A program made the translations under genes and the position numbers. Positions 1 to 7,596 of a DNA stretch of 64,000 bases are shown here, piece by piece. The stretch spans positions 1,550,001 through 1,614,000 of the forward strand of contig NZ_CP072801.1 of assembly GCF_017901135.1 (NCBI RefSeq), in the 5' to 3' direction. Numbering within the stretch: position 1 is the stretch's first letter; every line of letters begins with the position of its first letter. Below the pieces are notes generated by a model. It was given only the letters and a program-made list of their open reading frames with translations. It was not told the DNA's origin and ran no database searches. Source of the DNA: Thiothrix litoralis (GTDB taxonomy: Bacteria > Pseudomonadota > Gammaproteobacteria > Thiotrichales > Thiotrichaceae).

Positions 1-1121
1 AGCGGGTCAAACACCAGCTCAGCCGGAAGTTCTGGGCAGGTACGCCCCAACCGCATCAGAAACATAATCCGCCAGGCCACCATGATGTAGAGCGCGAGGG
101 CTTTTTCGATGCGCTCTTTAGTGTCCAGTTGCAGTTTTTCGACGCGACAGCCAACTTTCAGGACATCAAAAAACATTTCGATTTCCCAACGCGCCCGATA
201 CCAGTCGATGAGTTCACAAGCGGCATCGGCGGTCTCTACACAACGGTTGGTGACTAAACGCCAAATGAGGGGCGATTTTCCGGCGGGTGGGTTGATTTCT
301 TTGGCTTGAACCAAGGTCAATAGCATCGGGTGCTTGCTCTTGGGACGCAGGGTATAACGTAACACCTTGATTTCCTGTACCACTTTGCGGGCTTTTTCAC
401 CCTGCTTGCGCGGTTTGGTAAAGGTGATGCGGGTCAACGCCTGTTGTTGCTCAATGGCATCCCACAGTTTGAGGTCATCTCCTAAGGCACGGTTATGTTG
501 CGCCCGTATCAGCAGGTCAGCCGGGTAATCCAAGGCTTGTGCCCGTTTGAGCAAGTCGTAAAAGTCGCTTTCACGGTCGCCCGTATAGATGAGCCGGTGT
601 CCGGGGCAGCGTGCCGCCAGTTCGGCTACCCGTTCATACCCTTCGATCCAGCGACGGCTTTCTTTGATGCTGGGGTTCGCTTGGTCGGCGGCTTTGCTCA
701 AGCCCCGTGACCACATCCACGTATCGGTGATGCCCAACGGCAGGCGTTCCGGGGTGATACACAAGGTCGGATGCAGGTACATCCCGCGTTGCTTATCGTA
801 GGATAACCGCCCCAAGCCCTCGGTTTCCTGTCCATTGAAGTCCAATTCGGTGGTGTCTTGAATGCACAGGATAATCTTCGAGTCTTGTTGACGGATTCGG
901 CACTCTGTCGCTTCAAAGTGGGATGCCATCAAAGCATCATGGCTCACCGCCTCATTCCAGAAGAAACGGTACGTCGCCAAGGTACTTGACCAACTCTGGC
1001 AAGCCTTGGGGAGGCTGGATTGGGGCGCTTTCAGCATGGCATTGAGAATATGGGCGGCGCGTGTTTCGAGGCGCTTGTCTCCCAAATCAAGATCGGTGAG
1101 TTCGCTAGATGACCAGTTCAT
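1..1121 (-). CDS. IS4-family transposase, 3' end outside the window
   Basis: DDE transposase of the IS4 family, IS50-like group; it cuts and pastes the surrounding element. Reading leftward from the ATG at 1121-1119, the frame stays open for 373 codons to the edge. The N-terminus has the TDLDLGDKRLETRA segment common to this group, the first acidic motif lies in IQDTTELDFNGQ, the second in IYTGDRESDFYDLL, and the YREK signature is in WYRARWEIEMFFDVLKVG. About 373 residues are seen; relatives are somewhat longer, so only the C-terminus is missing. I see no frameshift, so it may be functional. Confidence 0.9.
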   Translation of the reverse strand, partial: MNWSSSELTDLDLGDKRLETRAAHILNAMLKAPQSSLPKACQSWSSTLATYRFFWNEAVSHDALMASHFEATECRIRQQDSKIILCIQDTTELDFNGQETEGLGRLSYDKQRGMYLHPTLCITPERLPLGITDTWMWSRGLSKAADQANPSIKESRRWIEGYERVAELAARCPGHRLIYTGDRESDFYDLLKRAQALDYPADLLIRAQHNRALGDDLKLWDAIEQQQALTRITFTKPRKQGEKARKVVQEIKVLRYTLRPKSKHPMLLTLVQAKEINPPAGKSPLIWRLVTNRCVETADAACELIDWYRARWEIEMFFDVLKVGCRVEKLQLDTKERIEKALALYIMVAWRIMFLMRLGRTCPELPAELVFDP

Positions 1122-1173
1122 AGGTGAAAATTGCTTATCTTACATCAGCTTGGGACTTGTGTATAAGGAGATG
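1..1173 (-). mobile_element. IS4-family (IS50-like) insertion sequence, partial
   Basis: The left part of the window is an insertion sequence cut by the window edge. Its transposase reads leftward. The outer end upstream of the transposase is visible at 1155-1173, where ACTTGTGTATAAGGAGATG shares its first 13 bases with the reverse complement of the Tn5/IS50 outer end as I remember it. The other end lies outside the window, so the 9-bp target duplication expected of this group cannot be tested. The element truncates the membrane protein gene whose 5' part lies at 1174-1644. Confidence 0.85.
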
Positions 1174-1644
1174 GGTAGAGCCACCGATCAAGGATACATT
1201 CGTACCTTGGATGGATTGCATCATGCTGGATTGTTCCGCCGCCGTGTTGGCAATGTGCTGCTGATTGTTGGTGGTGCTGAACATTTCAAACAGGATGCCG
1301 GATGACAGGAACAAGCCCATAGCCGCGTATTGGCTTGGCTTTAGCTTCCAGCCCTCAGATCGGTGAATAGCAATGTCTTCATATACCGCCTCCTTGCTGG
1401 ATGCGAGGAAGAACGCCAGCACAAAACTGATGAAGGAGAAGATAGCCAAGGCTATGTACTCATTGCTGTTTTTCTCCACGAAGGAGGCGATACCCCACAC
1501 GTCAGAGACGTACAGCATGAACACGGCGACGATATACAGCCCGAAGGTGGCGACTTTCGCCCACTGCATCAGACGATGGTTTTTAATGGCGCGGTGATGG
1601 TCAGTTGGCAACAGGCCGCTGGATTTTGGAAGTTGGATTTTCAT
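1135..1644 (-). pseudogene. Membrane protein gene truncated by the IS
   Basis: Last gene of the leftward element operon, starting 10 bases after the stop of its neighbour. The frame has 169 codons, but the IS end at 1173 means that the last dozen or so residues (the THLLIHKSQADVR part) are encoded by IS sequence; the native C-terminus is lost. At least three hydrophobic segments are visible (about residues 31-50, 63-82 and 105-120), with a soluble Gln/Ser-rich stretch after them. No family recognised. Its place at the end of a phage-like operon would fit a lysis, entry-exclusion or secretion membrane protein, but nothing in the sequence decides this. Confidence 0.6.
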
Positions 1645-1654
1645 AAATTACCCC

Positions 1655-2002
1655 TTAGAAACTATTCGCTAAAATGTACATGCCGATGGATGCCATCATG
1701 ACCCTCAGGCCGTCTGTAGTGCTCCACACGGTCATTAGGAAGAACACCCCGATCATGAGTTGCCCCAAGAATGCCAACGCTGAAACCCCGAAGTAGTGGG
1801 CATAGAACAGAAACGTGCTCAACACGTACAGGAAGCCCACCGCATTCAGGGCGATAGCCGCACGGATGAACAGCTTGTTCCAGTCAACCCGATCGACCAG
1901 CGCCGATAGGGTGGATACAGTGCTATCCAATCCGCCCCGGTGGTGGCTACGTACTGCATTGATGTGTGCCTGTTCGGATGCGGTTAAGAGTGGATTATTC
2001 AT
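1655..2002 (-). CDS. Small membrane protein of the phage-like element
   Basis: A 115-residue protein with a soluble N-terminal half (about 1-45) and two or three hydrophobic segments (about 46-68, 74-95 and 98-112). The start at 2002 overlaps the 3' end of the methylase-like gene by 8 bases, so the two are probably translationally coupled. It is followed 10 bases later by another membrane protein gene. The family is unknown to me. Position and pairing with a second membrane protein are all that can be said; a holin-like role is possible but not supported by any motif. Confidence 0.6.
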   Translation of the reverse strand: MNNPLLTASEQAHINAVRSHHRGGLDSTVSTLSALVDRVDWNKLFIRAAIALNAVGFLYVLSTFLFYAHYFGVSALAFLGQLMIGVFFLMTVWSTTDGLRVMMASIGMYILANSF

Positions 2003-2600
2003 GGCTTGCCCCTCGGCTTTGTGCCTTGCGTGCCAGTGCTACCAGCCATTCGGCAAACGCGGGCGGGGTGGCCTCACGTTCGCGCTTGCTGATCTCTTTC
2101 CGCCGGTCACTGCGTGTTCCATCACTGCGCCGCCCGCTGGTTCCGCAGATGTGTGACGCTTCCCCCATCACCATGCTGAAAGGTGGTAGTTCGCCTGGAC
2201 GCAAACCACAGATATACAGACGGGTCATTTTTTCGGCTTTATGCCCCCACCACTGTTGTGGCACAACCAAAGTAAACCCGCCCGCCTGGTCGGTTTCGCC
2301 TGGTTCGGGTAATCCCGCCGCTTGCCACAAAGTGGAACCCGCCGGGTGTTCCAGCACGCCGCCACATTTGCGCACTTGTTCAACGGCAAAAAATGCCAGC
2401 GCCTTTTCATGTGGTTGGGGTTTTGCCATGTGGCGTAAACGTCCCCACGCACGGCAGGGCGGGTGTGCTACTACCGGATACACCCCGGCGTAGGTTCTGG
2501 CGTCTCGGCTTTCGTCGTAAACGTCCACGTCTGGAAGTTGCTTATAAACACTGTCATTCCTTGCAAACAAAACAGCTACTTTTTCGGCTTGCATGTTCAT
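1995..2600 (-). CDS. Phage-type protein with methylase-like HPPC and EHP motifs
   Basis: A 201-residue protein of a kind carried by many phages and usually left as hypothetical. Two motifs stand out: VAHPPCRAWGRLR near residue 46 and GGVLEHPAGS near residue 80. Their order and spacing recall motif IV (PPC, catalytic cysteine) and motif VI (ENV) of C5-cytosine methyltransferases, with EHP in place of ENV. The AdoMet-binding FxGxG motif is not visible and the N-terminus is short, so it may be a reduced or differently used relative. The start codon overlaps the stop of a 23-codon gene (ATGA), and the 3' end overlaps the next gene by 8 bases. Enzyme activity is inference. Confidence 0.6.
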   Translation of the reverse strand: MNMQAEKVAVLFARNDSVYKQLPDVDVYDESRDARTYAGVYPVVAHPPCRAWGRLRHMAKPQPHEKALAFFAVEQVRKCGGVLEHPAGSTLWQAAGLPEPGETDQAGGFTLVVPQQWWGHKAEKMTRLYICGLRPGELPPFSMVMGEASHICGTSGRRSDGTRSDRRKEISKREREATPPAFAEWLVALARKAQSRGASHE

Positions 2601-2668
2601 GCTGTTACCCCTTGGTTTTTGTCGTGGGAAGTTAATCCAACAAGTCTGAATTCCTTGATGATTTTCAT
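2597..2668 (-). CDS. 23-residue micro-gene coupled on both sides
   Basis: The peptide begins MKIIKEFRLVGLTSHDK. Its ATG (2668-2666) overlaps the TGA of the replication gene, and its own TGA overlaps the ATG of the methylase-like gene, both as ATGA. Every other junction from 6532 down to here has the same form, which is the main reason to believe that this short frame is translated. It may be a functional micro-protein or simply a relay that carries ribosomes across the 65 bases between its larger neighbours. No family recognised. Confidence 0.5.
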   Translation of the reverse strand: MKIIKEFRLVGLTSHDKNQGVTA

Positions 2669-4857
2669 AACAAATCCTCCACTATGACCGCCACGCGCTC
2701 TTGATGCGCTGCCCATTCGTCGGGTGACATTGCCCGGTGATTCACCATGTCGATGGCTGCGTTTTCGTAGGAATCCCACAAGGGGTATTTTTCTCTGAGT
2801 GTTTTGTAAATTTTGTTGTGTGGATTGAGGCGACTCCGGCGATATTCACGCCTCATCTGCTGATAAACCTCTTCCTTTTCGTCGGGTGTTAGTGGAGTTC
2901 CACAGTTATTTTCCACTAGTCCAAGGGGGGAAGAAGAGGGGATAGAAGAGGAAGAAAAAGCGTCGGACGCGCTGTCGATCGCGTTGCTGATGTGCCAGCT
3001 TGTGCCGTGTTCGCCCATTTCACGCAGTTTGTCGAGCCATGAACCGCTGTTGCGTTTGGCTTGGATTTCCCAAACGGTATCACGGGTATACAGCGGGGTT
3101 TCTGCGTCTGCTTTGATGCCAATGGCACGAGGAACGACCTCCCCATAGGCGTTGGGTTTGGCGAGCTTGGCGCGTTCCCTAGCGGCTTCCTGACGTTCCA
3201 TGTCTGGCATGTTGTCCTTGCCTGCACACAATTCCAGCCAGTCGAGCGGGGCAGTGATGCCGCTACCGTCTTTCAGGTCAATAACGCCCGTGTGCAGCAC
3301 TGTTGGGCTGCGCTTGCTGTGTACCATGAAGCCGTACCAGTCGGATAAATCCGCCGCGTTGCGCATGGCGGCTAGCAGGGGACGCTCTGCGACTTGCTGC
3401 GGGGTGATGCGACGCAATTCGCGCCAGTGGGTGACGGGGGCAAAGTTGCCAGAAAATTGAAAGGCACGAATGCCCCACGTTTTCCGCCATGCACTCACGG
3501 CCTCCGCTCCGGTGGCTGCATCAAGTCCAGATTCAAAATCTTTGCCGATAGCAAACCCGTCGATATTTTTGGAAATGTATTTGGTGATATAGCCCGCCGC
3601 GCTGCCTTTGGTGGTGTCAATCATCTTGATTTGCACACGGTGTTTCCATGCGCCGTCTTCGTCGCCGAATTCAGCAAGGAACGCATCACGTAGAGCGCTT
3701 TTGACTTCTTTCAGCACGCTGGATGCTACCCACAGCAGGCCGTGCCAGTGGGCTGTTGCGTCGTGGTTGGGTTCGGTGGTGCGGACATAGTACATCCCGA
3801 TGTCATTGTCTTTCGCCCACGTCCGAAAATCCGCGAACTTGTCAGTTAACCAGTGGTGAGACAGACGCGGGGTGTTGTCGCGCAAGGTGGTGACGATGTT
3901 TTTTCCGCGCCCTTTATGCACAGGAATTTGCTGCTCATATTTTGGGTTTGGGGTAGCGGTCGCGCCAATGGTACGGGTCACGCCGTGTTTGTCGGTGGAG
4001 CGATAGCCGCCCGTCATGCGCATGGCATGGAAGGCACTGGGCGATGTGAAGGTAAAGAACAGACAAACATGATCAGGGTGGTGCTGCTGAATGTAGCGTT
4101 CTCCGTCACTGATGCGCATCATCATTTCATTGCGTAGGTTGGCGGGGTTGGATACGCCCGCATCCATCACGTCGCCCATGCTCATCACACGCCCGTCGGT
4201 GGTCGAGACGGCTTCACGGGATGCCATGTATTCACGCGCTATAACGCTCTTGGCAGCTTGCACCGCGAGGCCGCGACGGGTGATGTAGGCACTACGTCCT
4301 TTTCCAATCATGTGCAGGCGGATACCTTGCAGTTCGGCGAGACGCTCTTTTTCGCGACGCATCAGGCCATACAACCAACGGGGTGAGGTGAGGCGTTTGG
4401 CTTGCCCGATATGGCGGATGGTTTCGCGGTCAGTCACCACCTCACCATCATCTAGGCGGATAGCCTTATGGGGGACTTGTGGGGGACTGATGCCGATGTC
4501 GTCAGCGTGACCTAAGGCAGCGGACAGACCGCCGCCGCCGTTGATCATGTTGGCAAACTTTGCGGCGAGTTTTTGCGCTTTCAGCATGATGGTATCGTCG
4601 TCATCATCCGCCGTGATGCCGAGCGGCGAGGTGGTGGATAGGATGTTATCCGCTGTTTCCCTCAAGTAGGTGTTGGCGTTGCGCACGGCCTCCGAGTGCA
4701 GGCCGGGTGCTGTGTAGCGGTCGTTATAGCCTTTCTTAACGGCTGCTTGCAGGTGGTCTGGAATATTTTCCAGTTGGTCTGCAATGAAGCCGCCGTCAGT
4801 CACGTCGTGGATGATTTCCACGGGTGCGGTTGCCAGAGTGAGGATAGATTGATTCAT
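2665..4857 (-). CDS. P2 gpA-like replication initiation endonuclease (HUH)
   Basis: Rolling-circle initiator of the phage replication protein A family (P2 gpA, 761 residues; here 730). It nicks the element origin and joins covalently to the 5' end. The HUH metal site is seen as AHWHGLLW at about residue 369, and the paired catalytic tyrosines as GYITKYISKN at about residues 421-425, with the Y-x3-Y spacing of P2 gpA. The N-terminal 200 residues are helical and charged, and the C-terminal part from about 600 is low in conservation. The start overlaps the upstream stop by ATGA. This gene shows that the element replicates as a P2-like rolling circle. Origin not located; in P2 it lies within gene A. 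Confidence 0.9.
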   Translation of the reverse strand: MNQSILTLATAPVEIIHDVTDGGFIADQLENIPDHLQAAVKKGYNDRYTAPGLHSEAVRNANTYLRETADNILSTTSPLGITADDDDDTIMLKAQKLAAKFANMINGGGGLSAALGHADDIGISPPQVPHKAIRLDDGEVVTDRETIRHIGQAKRLTSPRWLYGLMRREKERLAELQGIRLHMIGKGRSAYITRRGLAVQAAKSVIAREYMASREAVSTTDGRVMSMGDVMDAGVSNPANLRNEMMMRISDGERYIQQHHPDHVCLFFTFTSPSAFHAMRMTGGYRSTDKHGVTRTIGATATPNPKYEQQIPVHKGRGKNIVTTLRDNTPRLSHHWLTDKFADFRTWAKDNDIGMYYVRTTEPNHDATAHWHGLLWVASSVLKEVKSALRDAFLAEFGDEDGAWKHRVQIKMIDTTKGSAAGYITKYISKNIDGFAIGKDFESGLDAATGAEAVSAWRKTWGIRAFQFSGNFAPVTHWRELRRITPQQVAERPLLAAMRNAADLSDWYGFMVHSKRSPTVLHTGVIDLKDGSGITAPLDWLELCAGKDNMPDMERQEAARERAKLAKPNAYGEVVPRAIGIKADAETPLYTRDTVWEIQAKRNSGSWLDKLREMGEHGTSWHISNAIDSASDAFSSSSIPSSSPLGLVENNCGTPLTPDEKEEVYQQMRREYRRSRLNPHNKIYKTLREKYPLWDSYENAAIDMVNHRAMSPDEWAAHQERVAVIVEDLL

Positions 4858-5051
4858 TTCCCGCCCTCCATTGCCTGTTTCAGTTGGTCGTGTTGCTCTT
4901 GCAGGTGCTCTAACACCACTAACATAATCTCCACTGACTCACGGGTATAGCGTTCACCAAATCGAGCGCCGATTGCTGTATCTGCAAATATTTCAAGGCT
5001 GGATGCGCTGGCCTTGATTTGTTTCAGGATGTTTTCAACTTGTGCGTTCAT
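4854..5051 (-). CDS. Small element protein of unknown function
   Basis: A 65-residue, acidic, helical protein beginning MNAQVENILKQIKAS. The start chosen is the ATG at 5051, which overlaps the preceding stop as ATGA; longer starts would enter the upstream gene. Its stop in turn overlaps the start of the replication gene. It has two heptad-like helices (IMLVVLEHLQEQHDQLKQAM near the C-terminus), which suggests a small dimer. No family recognised. Position directly before the HUH initiator fits an accessory role in replication or copy control. Confidence 0.55.
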   Translation of the reverse strand: MNAQVENILKQIKASASSLEIFADTAIGARFGERYTRESVEIMLVVLEHLQEQHDQLKQAMEGGK

Positions 5052-5251
5052 ACACATACCCTCTGATCTAACCAGCGTTTCCACTGACTTGTTGTGAATT
5101 CGCCGGGTTTGGCGGGATTGGCGGATTGCTTGCGCCGCTGGATTTCTGAGGCGGTCAGCACCAGACGTTCAAGGAACTCTTCGTCTACCAGATCAAACAT
5201 GTGAGGTGGCAGGTCGAGCACGGCTTTTGTGTTGGTGTTGGGATGGCTCAT
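5048..5251 (-). CDS. Small element protein of unknown function
   Basis: A 67-residue protein beginning MSHPNTNTKAVLDLPPH. The ATG at 5251 overlaps the stop of the helix-turn-helix gene (ATGA), and the C-terminus overlaps the next ATG in the same way. The middle has an acidic helix (DLVDEEFLERLVLTASEIQRR) followed by a basic tail. No family recognised. Reality of the gene rests on the coupling pattern and on codon use like its neighbours. Confidence 0.5.
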   Translation of the reverse strand: MSHPNTNTKAVLDLPPHMFDLVDEEFLERLVLTASEIQRRKQSANPAKPGEFTTSQWKRWLDQRVCV

Positions 5252-5550
5252 TTGCGCACCCCGCGCCCGTCGGTGACGGTGTGGGCGACAATGAAGGCGT
5301 CGAGTACAGAACGACGGTAGCGGATGCGGGAACCGCCCACTTTCACGAATGCCAGACGGTCGGGGTGTGTGGATCTCCAACGGCTCAAGGTGGCAGGGGA
5401 GAGCGACAGATAGGCCGCTGCCTCTGCTTCGTTTAGCAGTGGGTCGCCGTTGATGGTGTAGGCGGGGATGGCCTGCACGATTTGCGCCCGACGGATGGCG
5501 TCGCGGTTACGGCGGAACTTGCGCTGATGCTTGGTGGTGGTGAGGCTCAT
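5248..5550 (-). CDS. AlpA/excisionase-like helix-turn-helix protein
   Basis: A 100-residue DNA-binding protein of the MerR-like/AlpA type. The domain is at residues 30-95: LLNEAEAAAYLSLSPATLSR is the helix-turn-helix and the SRIRYRRSVLDAFI stretch is the following wing. The basic N-terminus (KHQRKFRRNRDAIRRAQ) is typical of small phage regulators. The ATG at 5550 is chosen because it overlaps the upstream stop as ATGA; an in-frame start 54 codons further up would lie inside the neighbour. In P4-like elements AlpA homologues regulate the integrase and excision, which is a likely role here. Confidence 0.75.
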   Translation of the reverse strand: MSLTTTKHQRKFRRNRDAIRRAQIVQAIPAYTINGDPLLNEAEAAAYLSLSPATLSRWRSTHPDRLAFVKVGGSRIRYRRSVLDAFIVAHTVTDGRGVRK

Positions 5551-5807
5551 TTTGCACCCCCTTGCTTTGATTTCAGAAATTCCTGATAAAGACGGTCTTG
5601 CAGGTCTTTGGAAACGTGACAGAGGTTCCACAGATTTTCTGATACGGTGTCGATTGCGCGGCTGACGTGGCTTAACTCTGGAAGGCTGGCATGGTCGAGC
5701 GCGTCGACACATAGCATGACAATCATGCGCACATCCTCTAAGCCGTCCAGCACTGTTTCAGCCTGTGAATAGGTCGGTTGGCTCCGATAATCGTGATCGT
5801 TGATCAT
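5547..5807 (-). CDS. Hypothetical phage-type protein
   Basis: An 86-residue acidic protein, predicted mostly helical, beginning MINDHDYRSQPTYSQAE. It overlaps the upstream stop and the downstream start by ATGA. The central stretch (ETVLDGLEDVRMIVMLCVDAL) is amphipathic and is followed by repeated hydrophobic heptads, so an oligomer is plausible. Similar small proteins sit beside replication genes in many prophages, but I cannot name the family. Confidence 0.5.
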   Translation of the reverse strand: MINDHDYRSQPTYSQAETVLDGLEDVRMIVMLCVDALDHASLPELSHVSRAIDTVSENLWNLCHVSKDLQDRLYQEFLKSKQGGAK

Positions 5808-6532
5808 GCTGCACCTCCGTTAGTGGATGCTGCATAGCCTAACTCAGTGGAAAAACCACCTGCGTCATCTGTACGCTCAAAAATGGCACGTAGGGCATGT
5901 TGTGCTTGTTCGAGGGTGTCACAATCGAAGGTTTCTAGGTTGATGCCGTGGCGGGTTTTGCGGTGGTAGGCAACGTCCACAAAGCGGATGTGTGCAGGTT
6001 CATTGCCTATCTTGCCGACGTGGTGTCCTTCCACAATCCACGCGACGGGTGAGGCGTAACGGTAGGCGATTAACCCGGTTCTGGACGCCTTGAACACAAG
6101 GGTGTCGGGGGTTTTTCTTTTGGGGTGTGCAGGTGCAAACGGGATGTGTGGCATACGTGCCAAGGGAGTGCGGGCAGTGTTGCCCATAGTGATTGCTGTC
6201 ATGATGACTGCTCCAAATTGAGTTTTTAGATGTGGCAAAGTTGCCGGGTACTCTAATCGCTCACTTGGAACACGACGCGCTTGTTTCGGTGTTACACCGT
6301 CTTGTAGTCCACGCATACCCGACATAAAGCCGCTTGCGCATCCTACAGACGTTAAAAAACCGCCTGCATCGTATGGGCGGTTTTGCCGCCAAGTGTCGGG
6401 ATTAGAGTCCCAGAATTTTGCTGTTTGTTGGTGATTTGCACCAACGGATTCAGTATGCCCATGAATCGCGGGCAAGGTCAACTTATGGGCGCATAAGTTG
6501 TTTTCTGTTTTTTGGGATGATATTCTAATCAT
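5804..6532 (-). CDS. Leader-encoded protein resembling Icd-like/Ash phage proteins
   Basis: First open frame of the replication operon, 242 codons. Residues 40-75 contain DAGGFLTSVGCASGFMSG, which resembles the start of proteins annotated as host cell division inhibitor Icd-like or Ash family in enterobacterial P4-like elements. A related stretch, DDAGGFSTELGYAAS, recurs near the C-terminus. The DNA of the first copy forms a terminator-like hairpin (6356-6384), so part of the frame may owe its conservation to RNA structure and not to protein. The second half (residues 130-242) looks like a normal globular protein. The true start may therefore be internal, for example the Met of MTAITMGNTARTP. 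Function unknown. Confidence 0.5.
   Translation of the reverse strand: MIRISSQKTENNLCAHKLTLPAIHGHTESVGANHQQTAKFWDSNPDTWRQNRPYDAGGFLTSVGCASGFMSGMRGLQDGVTPKQARRVPSERLEYPATLPHLKTQFGAVIMTAITMGNTARTPLARMPHIPFAPAHPKRKTPDTLVFKASRTGLIAYRYASPVAWIVEGHHVGKIGNEPAHIRFVDVAYHRKTRHGINLETFDCDTLEQAQHALRAIFERTDDAGGFSTELGYAASTNGGAA
6356..6390 (-). promoter_or_regulatory. Competing hairpins, terminator-like, inside the leader frame
   Basis: On the minus strand a 9-bp stem (arms 6376-6384 and 6356-6364, loop of 11) ends in a run of six U, the form of an intrinsic terminator. The arm at 6376-6380 can instead pair with 6386-6390 (GGCGG with CCGCC, loop of 5). The two structures exclude each other, as in attenuators and in the P4 immunity region, where a small RNA pairs with the leader to end transcription early. 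Function is inference. Confidence 0.45.
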
Positions 6533-6549
6533 GATTGATTTACCTTTAA

Positions 6550-6586
6550 AGCCGCCGTTTGCTCTTCCAGCTAGGCGGCTTTTTTT
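6550..6586 (+). terminator. Hairpin with U-run upstream of the replication operon
   Basis: Arms AGCCGCC (6550-6556) and GGCGGCT (6574-6580) enclose 17 bases and are followed by seven T on the plus strand. It would end rightward transcription. On the minus strand it lies in the operon leader and its GGCGG/CCGCC arms match those of the hairpins at 6356-6390, so it could also take part in an RNA switch. Confidence 0.5.
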
Positions 6587-6721
6587 ATGTCTGAGTGATT
6601 ACTAGACTACCCGCAAACAAAAACCATTAAAATCAGATTTTTCAATAACTTGTATCGTTTTTTGCGTGTTTTCCGTGTTTTTTATCTTCGGTTTTTCCGA
6701 AGTATTGCGCCTGATAGCCCC

Positions 6722-6949
6722 TTATTTCCCACCATAGGTATGTGACGCTTGAAAGGCTTCCAGATCTTCGAGCCGATAGCGCATCAAGGTTTCACCACGC
6801 TTGCCCCTGTATTGCTGGTGCGGAATGTTCATGTGCTTGATGGCTGCATGATTGTCGAACCCCAGAAAACGCGCTGCACCGCTGCCACTTAGCCAGGCTG
6901 GTGCTTTTTTCTTGTTCTTGGGTTGGGTGTTGGTCGTTGGCTTACTCAT
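6722..6949 (-). CDS. Helix-turn-helix protein downstream of the capsid genes
   Basis: A 75-residue protein with a Lys/Asn-rich N-terminus (KPTTNTQPKNKKKAP) and a compact domain of the excisionase/MerR-like type: SGSGAARFLGFDNHAAIKHM, then a wing and LMRYRLEDLEAFQAS, a common ending of these small DNA binders. It overlaps the end of the M-like gene by 8 bases and holds the place where P2 has the head completion gene L; it shows no likeness to L. It could be the regulator of the replication promoter that lies just downstream (6533-6721). Confidence 0.6.
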   Translation of the reverse strand: MSKPTTNTQPKNKKKAPAWLSGSGAARFLGFDNHAAIKHMNIPHQQYRGKRGETLMRYRLEDLEAFQASHTYGGK

Positions 6950-7592
6950 GGTCGATTACCCCTTGTTCGAGTTTGCGAATAATGGTTTGTACTTTTGCGC
7001 CGTAATGCGCTGCGTGTCGGTAGGCTTGTAAAGCTGCTGACGGGTTGTGGCTGTACTGTGCCTTACCCAGCGCCTTAGAGAATTTCGCTTTGATTTCATC
7101 GGTTACGTCCTGCCCCACTGTCAGCTCTGCGAGTGTCAGCAAATACGGGGTGTAGTGGTCGGGTTGGTCTGAGTGGTTGACCTGAGAGGCCAACTCTTCC
7201 AGCAAGATTTCGGGCAAGGTGCGGGTGAATTTATCCGGTGATTCCATGCCGTTGCTGATGGCGTGTTCTGCCAATTTGAGGCATAGGCCATAATTGCCAG
7301 CGTCCAGCGCCCATATGCAGCACTGCACCAACACGGTGTTTGTGCTGGTGTCGCCGCTGTTCATGACGATAGACAGGTAATCGGCATATTCACCCAGCAG
7401 GCCACCTTTCACGTCGTTACGCCGCTCACGGCTGCGGATGCTGCGTATTCTGATTACATCGGCTTGCAGTTTTGCCAGCATTGCCCGGTGGTGATTATCG
7501 AGCGTGCCGGATGTGCAGGCAGTGCCAGCCACGGCGGGTGTGCCGTGGCTGGTTGCGTGCTGTTCCCGGTGCTGTTGCGCTAGGGATACCAT
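6942..7592 (-). CDS. P2 gpM-like small terminase subunit
   Basis: Endonuclease (small) subunit of the P2-type terminase, which recognises and cuts cos DNA for packaging. The start at 7592 (MVSLAQQHREQH) is 5 bases after the N-gene stop and agrees with the beginning of P2 gpM, which also opens with a SPAQRH-like stretch; a longer frame to 7679 would overlap gene N. The middle part (GLLGEYADYLSIVM, then CCIWALDAGNYGLCLKLAEHA) matches the gpM pattern, with the helical repeat region at the end. 216 residues against 247 in P2. Order O-N-M is as in P2, but the large terminase subunit (P) is absent from the window. Confidence 0.8.
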   Translation of the reverse strand: MVSLAQQHREQHATSHGTPAVAGTACTSGTLDNHHRAMLAKLQADVIRIRSIRSRERRNDVKGGLLGEYADYLSIVMNSGDTSTNTVLVQCCIWALDAGNYGLCLKLAEHAISNGMESPDKFTRTLPEILLEELASQVNHSDQPDHYTPYLLTLAELTVGQDVTDEIKAKFSKALGKAQYSHNPSAALQAYRHAAHYGAKVQTIIRKLEQGVIDHE

Positions 7593-7596
7593 GAAG

